Below, piece by piece: positions 10,799 to 23,467 of a stretch of 64,000 bases of DNA; the first letter of the stretch is position 1; each line of letters starts with the position of its first letter. A program made the position numbers and the translations under genes. The DNA comes from Gautieria morchelliformis (Eukaryota; Basidiomycota; Agaricomycetes; Gomphales; Gomphaceae): the NCBI GenBank assembly GCA_015179125.1, contig WHVA01000415.1:1-64000 (forward strand). Direction: 5' to 3'. The notes under the pieces are model-generated. The model was not told the DNA's origin, made no database searches, and saw nothing but the letters and a program-made list of their open reading frames with translations.

Positions 10799-13700
10799 TC
10801 ATCTTTTACCCAGATCGAACCGCTCTTCTTTTCTGGTCCGTCGCATGCCTCCCATTCGTCGTAGGGTTCTAGTATACTTAGTCAGGGATAATTGGCTGGG
10901 AGTGTCGTGGGAATTACCAAAGCAGGTTCCTGTTATCCAGCGTCTCCATGCCTCAGCTAAGCCTTTCTCAAGATTCCTGGTCCATCTCACTGTGTCAAAA
11001 AGCGGCATGTCCTTGCGACCCAGGTACAGATTACGTCGCAGCTCCATCAGGTCACCCTTTCCGCGCCGTCGAGTCTCTCCAGAATCATCTTGAATCACTT
11101 CGTACGAGACGCTTTGGGCGTACCGTATAGCGCGTGCTTCATATTCTTCCAAGCTATCAACTACCATGTGGTCGCCAAAACCAGTGGCGCAGGCAATGCT
11201 CGCTCCAACTCTGGAGCACATTTTTGTCCTGTATTTTGGCCACGTGATGATTGGGGTCCCGGCCCATAATACACTACTCGATAGGCATTAGAAATTGCAT
11301 CTACGCTTGAGTTCGCGACTCACTCGGCAGCAATCGTGTGTGCACTGCACTAAATGATTCGCTCTAGTCACGTCAACAAAAGATCTGCCTCTAGACTTAC
11401 GTCTACCGTATCAAGCACTAGGTCTGCCACGCGGGTCCGCCGGAGATGCTCGTCCTTAGGGGCAACGTCTGTGAAAACCACGCGAGAAGCCACTTCAGGA
11501 CCGGCCCACAGTTCGGCTGTTCGTGTAATGTGATCTTCCCCGGCAGGTGGGAAACGTAGAAGCCACAATATGCTCTTAGGGACGTGTGCCAGTATCCGAA
11601 GCCAGGAAGCAAGGATGAGAGGATCGATCTGGGCATGCGTCATATATATGACTTTGACGCAACACTAAAGAATCTACCTTATACAGCTAGTCACATGCCA
11701 TGACTCAGCGCATACCTCTGGAATATTCACCATGATTGCTTACCTGGTTAAAATTGGCAAATATGAAGGCATCTCTGTTGAGAGTTAGGTGTCGATGACA
11801 AGGAAGAAAAGTATTTATTCACCCATCAACATGAGGGAAGACTTTCTGACGCATCAACGATCTCCTATCTTGCTCCTCGTCCCAGACTGTACTCGTGCTT
11901 GAGCTTTCAGCCGGTGTCGAAATTTCCACAGACTGTTTGTGATCAGTGACGAAGAAAGTATGCTGGGATCATGTATCAGCCGCAAACAAGATGTATGGAA
12001 GGCACAAACAAACAGGCATGTAAATCATATGTTCCGTGTACATCCAATCCTCTGAAAGACTTTCTGGATCGGCCTCAAAGTCCGCGTGTGTTTCTATGTC
12101 TAGCTCAACGAAGTGGTCTTGCATGCCTGTGAGAGGGCAAGTCGAATTGAGTATTGGTCTATGCTTGCGTAGGTCACGCACGAGATGTTTCATCGCCTTT
12201 CTCTCGACGTGCTCGCCAACGATCCCAGGCACAAGTGTCTGGCGGGCAGCAAATTACGTCACTAACTAGATAGTCACACCAGCCTATTTATCATGTGTTA
12301 AGCCGAGTGCATAAGGTTAAAGGTTAAAGGGGTGTGTCTACCAGCGGCCAAAGTTCCAGCGAAACCCATGGATTGGAGCTGAATTGGAGCCGGACGTGCC
12401 GCAAATATATCATTTCGGGCCCCTTTGGTGTACCCACCTAGGTTAACAACTGCTTACAACTCGGTGAACTTGTCTTGCGGACAAAGATGTGATTGACGCA
12501 CGAAGGTGGATACCGTCCATCACGATCCTCTCGACTATCTCACGGGTCGACCAGTTAGATACGTCTAAAAAGTGCTGACTCTCTTCCTCGATCTTTTGGC
12601 GGTATTGAGATCCATCGGATTGAGAAGTTGCATAGACGTAGACTTGAAATTTCGTCTTATCATGAAAACCAAATACGGATTGCATCAAGTGTGCCAAAGG
12701 ATGGTTGCTGGAGTAACGAAAATAAAATATAGCTCATTAGCTGTTCACAAGCGCACCAGTGTTAGAGAGCACTCGCTCACTTGAGATCGTTCGATACATA
12801 ACCAACCTTGAGCTTGTCCGGTAATGGCGGGGGTGGGGGATAGACATGTGCTGGTAACCACGATTGGGTAAGTGTCAGATAAGATATTCGAAGCGCGTTG
12901 CGATAGGAGATGAGACGAGTAGTCCGCGAGGATAATGGATATGTGAACTAAGTCTACTATTCAGCAGCTGCTGTGTAATACTGGTTAATAGCCTACCGTG
13001 TGGAAGGGCAAAACAGAAGGGACTGGGGGTGTCCCCAGTGCAGGGATTCGTGGTCTCCAGTATTTCTGAACCTCATAGTCGTCCAGATGCTCGTAAACAG
13101 GGATGGGAGGATTGTGAGGAGAAGCGTACGCCTGTTGGCCGTACGCATCAATGTACCACCGCCACTGGGTGATACGGGTAACGAATTCCATCAACTTTAT
13201 GATGGTGCCGCCTTCATTCATCCTTTTTTCCTGACGATCGAAGGAGGTGAAAAAACGTTGGAACATCTTCATCCAACGTTTTCGTTGGCCTCGACGAAAT
13301 GGGCGCCCGAAAGCGGTCTCAAGAGTTCCTAGCCATTGCTTCAGACTGCTGTGAGCTTGTATGACACCCACACCATACGAGTATCCAACCAGCAATTGCT
13401 CGTTGCAAATCTCAATAACTTTGTTCATCCATCCCTCCGGAAAGGAGGCAATCATGCGCCCTTCCTCGTCAAGCTGCCCCTCTCCTGGAATACCGCCACG
13501 ACCTCGCCAGTCGCAGACGGCGCTCAAGGCATTTGCGAGCCCACACACGGCTTCGTGAAAATTAGGATTGGCAGCAACCGCACGTCTGTAGAATGCAATA
13601 GATTCTTGTGGCCGACCCTATGTCACGATCGACAAGAGATTCATCATCGAAATGACCAAAATATTCACCATGTCTTTTATGGCATTACCCATGTTAGCCA

Positions 13701-16378
13701 ATGCTACATCAAAATCGGGCTTGGCTTGTATCGCCTTGGCGTAGATCCTTCACGCATGATGAATTAACGGCCACGGCGCATATAAGGTATGCAACGCACT
13801 GGATGGCCTCATCAATTTTACCTTGGTCTTTAAGTAAAGAGCCGAGATTGGTGAGTAGATGTGGATGTGAGTTGTCCTGTACAAGACCTTTCCTATAGTA
13901 CGCTCTGGCTAAGACTTGACCGTTGACAACCTCTTGTTGTCCGTGACTGTCAGTGGTCACAGTTGACACTGACACAGTAGACAGGATGATGCCCATATTG
14001 TTACATGTGGCAGGGGAGGGAAGAATTGCCAATGCAAGGTAGTAGAAAAGTAGTACCAGCGATGTACTCGCACGCACCGGGGTTCCCTTAATTGAGAGTG
14101 TGAGATGGGAGGTCGTCGAGGCTTGTTGGAATATTCGAGCCAGGGTCAACAATACCGTCGAAGTCATCCGACGCGCATGTGGCGCATCAGGAGGCGGCAC
14201 AATTTCTGGATCGTCTTGGATTGGCTTATCGCACAATCCAGGCAAAACGCCAGCATAGGATGCAAAGAGAAGCGAGGGCAAGCGTGACACCTGATCAGGA
14301 AGCAAGAGGGTCATAGGGAGTAGGCCACCGCCCATTCTGAGAAGGGTGTCTATCAAGCGAGGTCCTGCATTGTGGACAGCATCCAAAACATTAAAACTCT
14401 GTTCCAACATGCGTGACGAAAACCTAGAGGAATCAGATATTCCAAGAGCCCGCGCAAGTTCTGAAGCAAGCGGGGTGTTGGGTCCTGCACTGGCAAGAAG
14501 ACCTGCCACGCAAATAGAAACGATGACGTCGACCGCGTTGTAGACCTCGCTATCACCTCGGAGTTTCGACGGCCGCATAAGGAGATCAAGTGCTTTCAGG
14601 TGAAGCGAGATTGCGCTAGATCGAGAATCTGGACGATCAAGGACATAGCGGAGACTACCGTTGGTGTACAGAATATTCTGCACTCGGTGGCGCTGTGCGG
14701 GAGGTATATCCGTGAGTAATTCACCATTTGCGTTCAACACTTGGGACTGCACAAATTCACAGACAAAGAGGGCATCCTCATACCGAGGCTGTAATAATTG
14801 ACCAGAACTGCCCCCATCAGAAGGGAGACACAGAGCCCCCAATAAGTTGTCCTAGATCAGGAAATATAGCACATGCTACCAGCGGGCAATGAATAGCTCA
14901 CTATGGCATCCCAGTAGACGGGCCGAAGACGAATTGCTTTCCACCACCACGCTTCTGCCTCCTGGGATCTTCCCATGGCCTTTAGTGTTGTTCCAATGTT
15001 GGACATGGCCTCGACCTGGAAATTGCATTAAGACCCCACGATATAAACCGCCCACGGAGGTATACAGGAGACGTACGTAGTTTGGGTCGATATGCAAGAT
15101 TTCTGAGTTTAACGTGAGACTGCCGTTGAAATCACCCACGGCATAGAGGACACAACTGAACAGCAGTAGTGTTGGTAGGTGGTGAGGATGCAATGTTCTG
15201 AGGGCGATTAGCAGAGGTAGGAGCTGTGTCGTGTAAGCATGCCCAGGTGAGCTAGGGTTTATGGGTGGCCCGGTGGGAGCCGGCGATAAGCCAGATGGTA
15301 ATGGGGAAGCAGGCGCGTCATAAATGCGATAGGCATGCGACAACAAAGCATCGCGTGCCAATGCGCTTGCAAATGGATTAGTATGATATACGTGGTTCGT
15401 AATCTGTGAGGGCACGCCCACAGATTCGACGTGGTGAGAAGAGCGTTCATGAGAGGGTAACACTGACATTTTGGATGGGGATGATAAGTTAAGCTCTACA
15501 ACATGGCTTTGTGGGCGTGAGTTGCTGCCTGTAGTCTCATGCGCGTTTGCAATGGATGTAGGTGAAAGCAAGTCAGCTTGAACCGTCGCAGTATCGGGGC
15601 GGGGAGCCTCGCCATGGAGCGACAGAGGAGGCGGAGAGGCGGAAAAGATATACTCTCCGACTGATCGTGGCAATGCAACGTAAGAATGTTCACTGTCGGT
15701 GGATAAAGTCGACCATTCCAGCGGTTGGGGTACGAATGATCCTTCTGAATGTGCTGCTTCTCCTGTCCGTTCGTAATGATCTAACTTAAGTTGGAACCCA
15801 TATCCTGCATCACCTCCAGGTCGCTGAACAATCTGTGGCATAACTGGCGTGACAATGTCATGACTGTGCTCAAGTGAAGTGGTAGTAGAAGAATGGTGGG
15901 TAGCGGCCGACGTATCAGAGGAAAAGGAGGCAACGGGGGAGACAGAATTAAATGGGCTGGGACACAACGATGGGGCGCTCGAACCTGAAGAGGTACCTAG
16001 CGTACTCGATGAATGAAGCAGCGGAGGCTTCGAAGCAGCTACGGCAATAGGAATGGATGTTGTCCTCGTGACAGCAAAATAGTCTCCACCATCAAAGTAA
16101 GGGCCTCTAGATCCAGGCGCGTTGGGATCTGTAGCGAGGGCGCTAGAAGACGTGGGCCACCGCTGATGAACAATATTATCTTCTGTCACGGTTGTGTGAG
16201 GTGGAGGATCAACCAGAAGGGGAATCGCCTCGTGTTGAATGTCACTCTGGCCGTCATTAGTCGTTCTGGTGGGAGGGGAGGAAGGGGCACCATGTAGAGA
16301 TGACGTTGCGTCCAGACGTGGACGTTTTGCTCTCTGCCGGGGAAAAGGACTGGGATTTCGAAAAGACCTGTTAGACAT
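10799..16378 (-). CDS. OGT: O-GlcNAc transferase-like GT41 glycosyltransferase with TPR repeats
   Basis: A large multi-exon gene. The N-terminal exon (16378-14876) is a Ser/Pro-rich, probably disordered region of about 380 residues that ends in helical TPR-like sequence ([19 protein letters not shown]). The next long exon (14842-13709) continues TPR-like helices, including [18 protein letters not shown]. The catalytic half follows: ICGLANAL-type linker with [30 protein letters not shown] joined across an intron to [16 protein letters not shown] (catalytic-site His in the NHP motif), [52 protein letters not shown], and [13 protein letters not shown]. The last segment ends in [17 protein letters not shown]. 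It should transfer GlcNAc from UDP-GlcNAc to Ser/Thr of nuclear and cytosolic proteins. Activity in fungi is little tested. A lineage-specific insertion sits around 12230-11830. Exon edges are approximate. Confidence 0.85.
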
Positions 16379-16426
16379 GGTGGTGAGAGAAAAGACAAAA
16401 TATACATAGAGAACCTCAGCTTCTTG

Positions 16427-16434
16427 TATTTATA
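16427..16434 (-). promoter_or_regulatory. TATA box of OGT-like gene
   Basis: Reads TATAAATA on the minus strand, about 50 bases upstream of the OGT start codon at 16378. A pyrimidine-rich leader (TTTTCTCTC) lies between them. The short distance implies a very short 5' leader. Confidence 0.45.
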
Positions 16435-16693
16435 ACCCCAAGCTTACGCCGAGCGCTGTAAGTTTTGCGTCAGTGTTTCCTGCAAATTAACGACGTCACA
16501 CGCCGCGTCTAACGCCTTGGTCCGGAAACTCGGCGGACTCAGAAGCAACATAACATTACGTAAAGTGATAAGCCTAATCGACGTCATCTGAGGCCTGAGG
16601 ATCCAAACCACTCGCATAACTGAATGACATTTGCGACTGGCGGCTCTGTTGGTGTTTTGGGAGGAAAGCATTTGTTTCAATGTGGTTCCGCTG

Positions 16694-17485
16694 TCACCGT
16701 GCTCCCACTCCAGTGATCCTCTCGGTGAGCCAACCGATAGGTGTGTTTAATGTCGGTCCTCGAGAACCTGGCCCCCCACCGCCAAGGGACAATGGATTGG
16801 CAGCAGCATAGGAAGCCTTCCGCGCACGAGTTTTATCCTGAACTAGACGCACGTGCTTTTAAAGTTAGTAGCTAATGGGTTGAAATTACTCACCGGCCGA
16901 GGCTATCTCTTCGACGTTTGTCTCGAGCACTAAGCCACCTTGTATCACCTCTGTAAGTATGTGGTGTACCTTCGGAATCGTCAACATGCGTAATTGGTAG
17001 CGTGTTTGGTACACACCTCGTCAAAGTGGAATACAAGATCAAGTTCACACACATTCTCAAACGCCTTGTCTAAGGATTCCACAAACACCTAGAACAGAAC
17101 CATTTGAGATCATCAAGCTCATCGTCGCCGAAGATGCCCACCTGGATTAAATCTAAGATGCCCAACTCGCTCTCCGCACCATCCACAACGAACACAAAGT
17201 ACAATGTCGCGTAATTACGGTAAACTACACGGACTTCCTCTCCGTCCCCTTTGCTCCCAAGCAGTTCCGTGAGGTCCGGAGCATCGAGGAAATTGCAAAG
17301 TCCCGTAGGGCGGGAGCATACGAGAGAGAATATTTTGCGAAGTAATTGTTGGGTGGAGACCTGAAGTGGAGAGTAGAACTTGGTTAGACGTGGAAGTCCT
17401 GCATTATTGACTGGAACACGGAAATCAATAGTATATCGCGGCGGTGACAAGGAGCGGGCGAACATATAAGGACCGAATGGATCAT
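16694..17485 (-). CDS. APS3: AP-3 adaptor complex sigma subunit
   Basis: Small sigma chain of the AP-3 coat that sorts cargo from Golgi or endosome to the vacuole. The first exon is very short (MIHSVLI plus one base at 17485), followed by a GTTCGC...CCAG intron, and then NNAGLPRLTKFYSPL. Family hallmarks follow in order: SRPTGLCNFLDAPDL, VVYRNYATLYFVFVVD, SESELGILDLIQV-type sequence, a CELDLVFHFDEV-type exon, and VIQGGLVLETNVEEIASA. The AP-3-specific tail carries NPLSLGGGG and ends GVGAR. The longer frame with an upstream Met was rejected because it reads through the intron. Tandem with TIM21, whose stop codon is 125 bases upstream. Confidence 0.88.
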
Positions 17486-17609
17486 GGAAGGCAGAGCGGA
17501 GGTCGCGATTCACACTCCGATAACGCGTAGCTTAATTTAGATTGCTGGGCAGAGTAAGTATGCTACAAAAATTGCAACCCCGTCATCCCACTTGGCCTGG
17601 TTCAAATCA

Positions 17610-18953
17610 CTAATTTGAAGCCCATCCCACCACAGCTTCGTTCTCGTGGACGCCATCTATTCGTTCAACAAACAGTCGAGTAGGATTTCGACTGTTCGAA
17701 TCTGCACATGTGTCGACAATACGCACAGTATACACAGACATGGGCGTACCAGGAATGTCAATCAAAAGATACCGGTATACGAATGTCCCGCTTGCGTCCT
17801 AAAACCATTGACAGTGTGAATGAAGGTAAAACAGGCCCAAGCCTTCGTACACACTTTAACAAAATCCGCATGCGCCTCTCCTGTGCTCCAAAGCACCCTA
17901 TTTGTAGCCTCATGACGACCGAGGCGACCAGAGCGCGGCTTGCCAGTCAACCGAGTAAAGATTCCAGACAGACTCCAGAGCGAGTCCTGCTGAGTCTGTC
18001 GATTTGCTTCGGATTCTCGTCTGGGTAGCGGAGCCTGAGGTAATGGTGGCAGAGGTTCCCCGATTAGATACGCAAATGCTCGCTTTGAACTCTGTAAGGC
18101 GTCAGACACTGTGGCCCGAGACCATTGGAGTGCCTGATCAAAAGTCAAATTTGACAGTGATGATAATGTTGATGTTGTCCAATCAAGAATGTGGTTAACG
18201 AAAGACTCGGAATCTGAGGTTGCGGGTGAAATCGTTGGGTCGCTTCCCTGCACATAGAAGTTCAGGAGGAGATGTTCTCTTCCGGAAGAATCCCTCGCTT
18301 GAAAGAAGTTAACATGTCGATTACGATGCCGCGGACGATGCATTAATGGAGGGTTGTTGTGAAAAGTCAGTGGCGCTCGAAGATGTCCGTTGATCTACAT
18401 CGAAGCAGAGTCAGAGATAGGGGATTTTTGACTGGAACATCGAGCGGAGTCGACAGCATTCCGAAGACGCACCAGTGGTGATGCCTTAATTCGCTCACAG
18501 GCATCACCATACAGAACAGTGGGTGAGTTCTTTGCGAATAGCTCTGACGCTAACGCATAGACTAGAACGGCAGAGAGCCCTGCACCAATAAGTATAACGG
18601 AAAAATTGGTCGTCCTAGCAGTAGTGCGTAGTACTGGTCCAGGTAATCAGTGGACAGCCCGCCATGGGCAGGAAGAGTCACACTGCACCTTTCCCACCTG
18701 TACTAAGCTCTGACCACTTTTTTACCTTTTGCGTCGATGGTTGTACAATTCCCAGCTGAAAAGGACCAACGGTGTCGGTGCTACGAGTAGGTTTACGCTG
18801 GTCAAACTGTTGGGAGAGTAAAGATGAAGGGGAATGATCCTTGTGGGTTGCATAGGTGCGACGACCATGAGAGGCTCTGGGTTTTTGCCGTGCCGGGTTG
18901 CATTTGGACACCACCTGCAGCAAGACTGGATAACGAGTAACTAGGCGCGACAT
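17610..18953 (-). CDS. TIM21: mitochondrial import protein TIM21
   Basis: Inner-membrane subunit of the TIM23 translocase that contacts TOM22 and respiratory complexes. The N-terminus (MSRLVTRYPVLLQVV) is basic and amphipathic, as for a mitochondrial presequence. Next come KVKKWSELSTGGK, one membrane helix (about NFSVILIGAGLSAVLVYALA), then the intermembrane domain with VLYGDACERIKASPLV, GHLRAPLTFHNNPP, RHRNRHVN and LLLNFYVQG. After a spacer rich in Pro and Arg there is a last exon reached by a phase-0 splice (K then DASGTFVYRYLLIDIPG). The protein ends at 17610 with ENEAVVGWASN. Without that last splice the reading frame would end falsely near 17762. Confidence 0.9.
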
Positions 18954-19142
18954 GGGTTTCGTTCAAGTTCGCGGTCAAACGCGTTACGTCATCCATTTAC
19001 ATAACACATACTTTTTGCCGGTTCTTAAGATTCAAGTATATACTTTATTTAACTTCCTGATATCAGTAACGTCTAGATTATTATAGTATCAATTAATTGC
19101 CACTTATAAGAAGAGAAAGGTCAAAAAGAAGTGGCAGGGAAA

Positions 19143-19701
19143 TCAATCTCCAGCAAGTTTTTGCACTCGCTTCAGGACAGAGTCTTTCGAGGGATCTATC
19201 ATTTGGTTAGCAGGAGTGCCCATGAGCCCAGCTAGCTGTTACTAACCGTATGGATGGTCCTTCGAGGGAATCTCAAGGAGAGCTGGGAATGCCTGCTGGT
19301 ATTTATCTACCGTTGGTCGTATCTTTTCTGCGATCTACGTATCATGTCAGGAGGTGAACTAAGAAAGCCTACTGGAGAACAACCAACATGCTGATTGATG
19401 AGCAAAATCGCGATGTCTCTTCGCTCAACGAACTCCTGAAACACGGACTCTATGGTCGATACTTGAGTCTCTGACAGACATCGTCTCTCGCTCAATATGA
19501 AACAAAACCACTGCTGAGAGCACGTACTGGAGTCGACAACAAGGAAGTTCTTCCTCTGCTGCTCGTTGATGTGACCGATACCGGCAAGAAGTAAACCTGT
19601 TATTGAATCCTGGAAATCGCATACGCAATTGAGCAAAGACATATAGAAAGAAGAAGAACCTCGTCCCCTATAACAGCTATGAGTGACCTATTGCCAGCCA
19701 T
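19143..19701 (-). CDS. VMA7: V-type ATPase subunit F
   Basis: Stalk subunit of the V1 sector of the vacuolar proton pump. Exon 1 encodes [14 protein letters not shown], followed by a GTTCTT...CCAG intron and then [13 protein letters not shown]. The body carries NFLVVDS and [15 protein letters not shown], the conserved centre of the family. The final exon reads [17 protein letters not shown] before the stop at 19143. The expected length of about 120 residues is met. An intron separates the VDS segment from the [10 protein letters not shown] segment. It is divergent from the ecdysoneless gene with a 96-base spacer. Confidence 0.92.
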
Positions 19702-19797
19702 CGTAGAGCAGGCAAGGTTAGGTCGATGTGTGACGGCGCGCGTACTCCGATCCAATTACGTCAATGCTTACCAAACGTACTACATAGCTTCTATACC
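19702..19797. promoter_or_regulatory. 96-bp bidirectional promoter, VMA7 / ECD
   Basis: The complete interval between two divergent start codons. There is no TATA box close to either start. Short AT-rich patches are the only visible feature. Confidence 0.5.
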
Positions 19798-22700
19798 ATG
19801 GACATCTTCAATCGTCCGCCTACCATCGCTGAAGATACTCTACACTATACTCTTCATCCAGGCCCATCATTTCCAGACAAATCTGCAGTAACCACCCTCG
19901 CAACTCTAATTCACTCCCATGTTTCCTCCTTGCTGCCAAAGCATATTTGGCACAGAGATGCATTTGAACTTAAGGTTGTCAACTCGCCATACAGCCCTGA
20001 GGAGTGGATTATTGAAGGTCGCATGCGTGTCGGGGATTGCGTCGACGACGAATGGTGTGTCGTGTGGCTGCTCAGAGATATAACACGGCAGTGGGACGTC
20101 GCTGTCAAGTGGGTGTTCAAGCAGCATATACCACTACTAATTCAACATATTTCTCAGTGTTTTCGACTCTGATGGAGATTTCCTTCTTATTGAAGCTGCT
20201 GAACATCTTCCTGCTTGGGTCACACCCTCAAACTCAGAGAATAGGGTGGGTCTTGTCATCATACACGTAACTGGCTTGCCTCATCTGAATGACAGGTATG
20301 GATATTCACCGGCCGCCTACATCTTGTTCCATTGCAATATATCTCTTCGTCAGCTTCAAAGCAAGAACGGCGCATGCTCGGTGGAGCAGGAAGTGACGAC
20401 GACGACGACAGCCAGAAGAGTGGCGCCGAGTATATATCAATGGCAGACGCAATCAGTATTGTACGAAATGCTACAAATGATACTCTGGCGACCCCCGATG
20501 TGCAACGCTTTGCTTTCCGGCGTATTGAGGGGTAGGTATTTGTTGATCCCCCCATTGTTGACGAACTGATATGCTTCAGCTATCCTGAATCTGCGCGACA
20601 GCACGTGCATCACGCTAAGGCTTATGTTCCCATAGACATACCTTATGCCTTGTCAGTTTGTCCTTCCCTCATCCAAAAAGCCACGGAGGCATTTTATACA
20701 CGAGATGCTCTTCAGTTGCGCGTAAGGCTTTGAATGTCCCACAGGTTTCTTTAACTAACCCTAAAGCCTCGATAATGAGGCTGCCAATCGTATGGCTCGC
20801 TTTCCCCCAGATTCGTCCGTCTTGGCCACGGTGACTATGACTAGAACGGCGTATGCTCAATTAATGGGGCAAAGGTTTCACCCTCCCAAGGCTTTCGGTC
20901 AATTTAAAGAAAAGGAAGGTTCCTCTGAATGGAGGTGGAGGGATATAGGGATGAAAATTGTGAGCATTTCCGTGTTATCTTTGTATTTGTCTCTAATTCC
21001 CTAATTCCAGGCTTGCGGTTTTGAGATGATATATCAGGAAACTGGGAGCCGACACGAAAACACTGCGGATAGATTAGATATCACGGAGGTCTCGGTGCGT
21101 ACACACCAACGCATGAAGCTCAGTGTTGTGTGATTTTTATATAGGTCGAGGCTCGCAGGGAAGCATTGAGGCGAGACCCTGAATATGTTCGGTATATCAA
21201 GAATTTGCAACAGGCTGGTTTTTTCAAGAATGAGATCGAGGGTTCTTCTTTATGGAAGGATCAAGAGAATCAGGCTGCTACACAGTTCATACATTCGAGA
21301 CAAACAGAGTACGTAGGCTTATCTCCGTGCTATTTTGAGCATCTAATGACGCCACATCTTCAGCAACGCAAGCCGTCCATCTTTCGCATCTCTAGTTAAT
21401 TCCGCCGTATCGCAGGCTCGAATGCAGAGAGGCAATGGGGATGATCTCCCTCTTCTCGACGGAGAGGAAGACTCTGATGAGTGGTTGCTGATAGATGAAA
21501 GCATGGTGGACAATATATTGGCACACGTTCAGATGCCATCGGGTCGAGGAGAGGCCGATATGGATGTGGACAATGAGAAATCCAGGGGGGCCTTGGAAGA
21601 CAAGCAAGCAGCGGAGCAGGCCGACCAGCTTCGAACATTGGCAAGTAAGGTGGAAAGTTTTGTGGTGGGGCAGGGAGATGTTGAAGGTGCAACGTTTGAA
21701 GAGTGAGTCCAGGGCAGCACATCTAGATACCAAGGCTCACATTCAGGAAAAATAGCGAGGTATTGTCGGACGAAGCAGATATGTCAGAGTTAGCAGATTC
21801 CGACGACGACAGTACAGCTGATTCTTGTGTGGACGACACCGCGGAAAGACGAGCAGCTATGGATAGGTTGGTGCCAGCACTAGAGTCGTCAGAATACGGC
21901 AAGATGCCGCCTTCATTCCATAGGAACTCTCAAAGGGTTAAGAAGAGCTCCGTAGAGACGGTGGGCTTGGCAATCGAAGACTTGCCCGAAGACGCGTCTC
22001 CACCCCAGAAACCAGTGCGCCCCCTTATTTTCCCCCGAGATGAGTTCGACGGTGTGGAAGATTCAGACGACGAAAGCGAAGAGGAAGTAACTGGCGGGGA
22101 CGAGGAGGACGAGGACGAGGACCGCCCTCAGATTGTTGGAGAGCTGGAGGTCGATATGCAGGGGGAAGCAGAAGAATTCTTGAAATTCTCTCGCGAGACT
22201 TTGGGAATATCCCCAGAGATGTGGGACGATATCGTTCAAGACCGAAAAAATCGCGATGGTACGCCCAGGCGTGATTCACTTTCCTTGGCGATACTTACCC
22301 TGATAACAACAGCGTTTATTCCTCCTAGCGCACTGCGTGGGGAGTCTACTCAAAATAGCCAAATACCTACCAATTTGACTGCAGATAAACCTGTAGACTC
22401 AAGCCTAGAAACGTCTACGTCGGCCGGGCATCTTACAAAAACTTCCGACCTAAGCTCTTTTGAAGCCGTCATGCAGGCCATGGATGACGAGTTGTCTCGC
22501 GCCAAGCAGAGTAAACAGTTCGCTCGGGACAGGGCAAGCCCCATTGTAGCGCCAGCGAAGGTAAATTCAGGAAATAAAGGGAAACAGAAGGCAGACGACA
22601 ACGATGATGTGGGTGCAGCCATGGATGCGGAATTGCGCGCAGCGATTCAGGACTCGAGTGATGAAGAAGACGAAGAAAGTCCGATTGATTATACACTAAT

Positions 22701-22803
22701 GAAAAATTTTCTCGAAAGCTTCAAGAGCCAGCAAGGTTTACCGGGGCCAGTCGGAAATTTGATAGGCAGACTAGGAGGGCAGCTGCCAAGAGATGAAAGC
22801 TGA
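19798..22803 (+). CDS. ECD: ecdysoneless / SGT1 family protein
   Basis: Start MDIFNRPPTIAEDTLHYTL is typical of the family, which in animals acts in pre-mRNA splicing and cell cycle and in yeasts was described as a regulator (Sgt1/Ecd). Exons in order encode HIWHRDAFELKV, GRMRVGDCVDDEWCVVWLL, a DSDGDFLLIEAAEHLPAWV segment, the short LHLVPLQYISSS region, VQRFAFRRIEGYPE, HHAKAYVPIDIPYAL, and QKATEAFYTRDALQLR. After further exons come VEARREALRRDPEYVRYI and then a very acidic C-terminal third. This has DSDEWLLIDESMVD at about 21473, several Asp/Glu runs between 21780 and 22130, and SRETLGISPEMWDDI. The final part ends in NLIGRLGGQLPRDES. Acidic tails are normal for Ecd proteins. Introns are short; several lie before 21400. 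Confidence 0.88.
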
Positions 22804-23467
22804 GCTGGTGGCAACTTATCTACGAATAGGAGCAAGACCGTCGGGTAGCTGGAGCTGTTTGAAAATACGCTCACATCTGACCGTGACATACGGCACCGGC
22901 CTCAGAATTACCCCTTGTCAGCTTACTGCCTCATCATTCAGCGGTTTAGATACAAAATGAACCACTTTTCATGAAAATTGAATAAGATTTGAGCTCTGTA
23001 GAAATTTAAATCTATCAAGAGAAATGCTTGGTGGTTGACATGCAAGCCCACTTCTCTGCCACAAGCACAATTTCTGATTTTTTGGTTTTATAATCTTGTT
23101 ACTTGTAAGGGTGTATAACCTTCAATTCTAGCTACTGACCTCAGGTGTAGTGTGACCACTAGGGAAGGGGGTTTGGCATTTTCAAACTCCTGGTACCCGA
23201 TAGTACAATAAAAGCGGTCTTTGTGTGATCCTGGGAAATATTCACATCATCGTCAGTGAGTGGGAACGGTCCACTCTTTCGGGCCCCGGATCCATAAAAA
23301 GCCCAATCTCATGACCACGAATATTGAAACAGGCACGGACCCGCACACTGAATACACCTGAATACACCTAGAAACAGATGGCCGGGGCGGCCAAAGCTGT
23401 GTCGGGGTCATCTTTAAGTCGGCGCTACAGATGCACCTAAAGATAAAGTGAAGCAATTATCTGAAAC
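22804..23467. other. convergent 3' spacer, no gene seen
   Basis: Lies between the ends of ECD (plus) and MED6 (minus). It holds AT-rich 3' flanking sequence and no frame with protein-like content. Confidence 0.6.

Noticed and set aside
13709..16378. Two separate genes for the long frames at 14842-13709 and 16378-14876
   Set aside because: Both carry TPR-like sequence and lie in order just upstream of the OGT catalytic exons; one gene explains them.
20750..20766. CTAACCCTAA in the ECD gene
   Set aside because: It lies at an intron 3' end, serving as branch and acceptor context.
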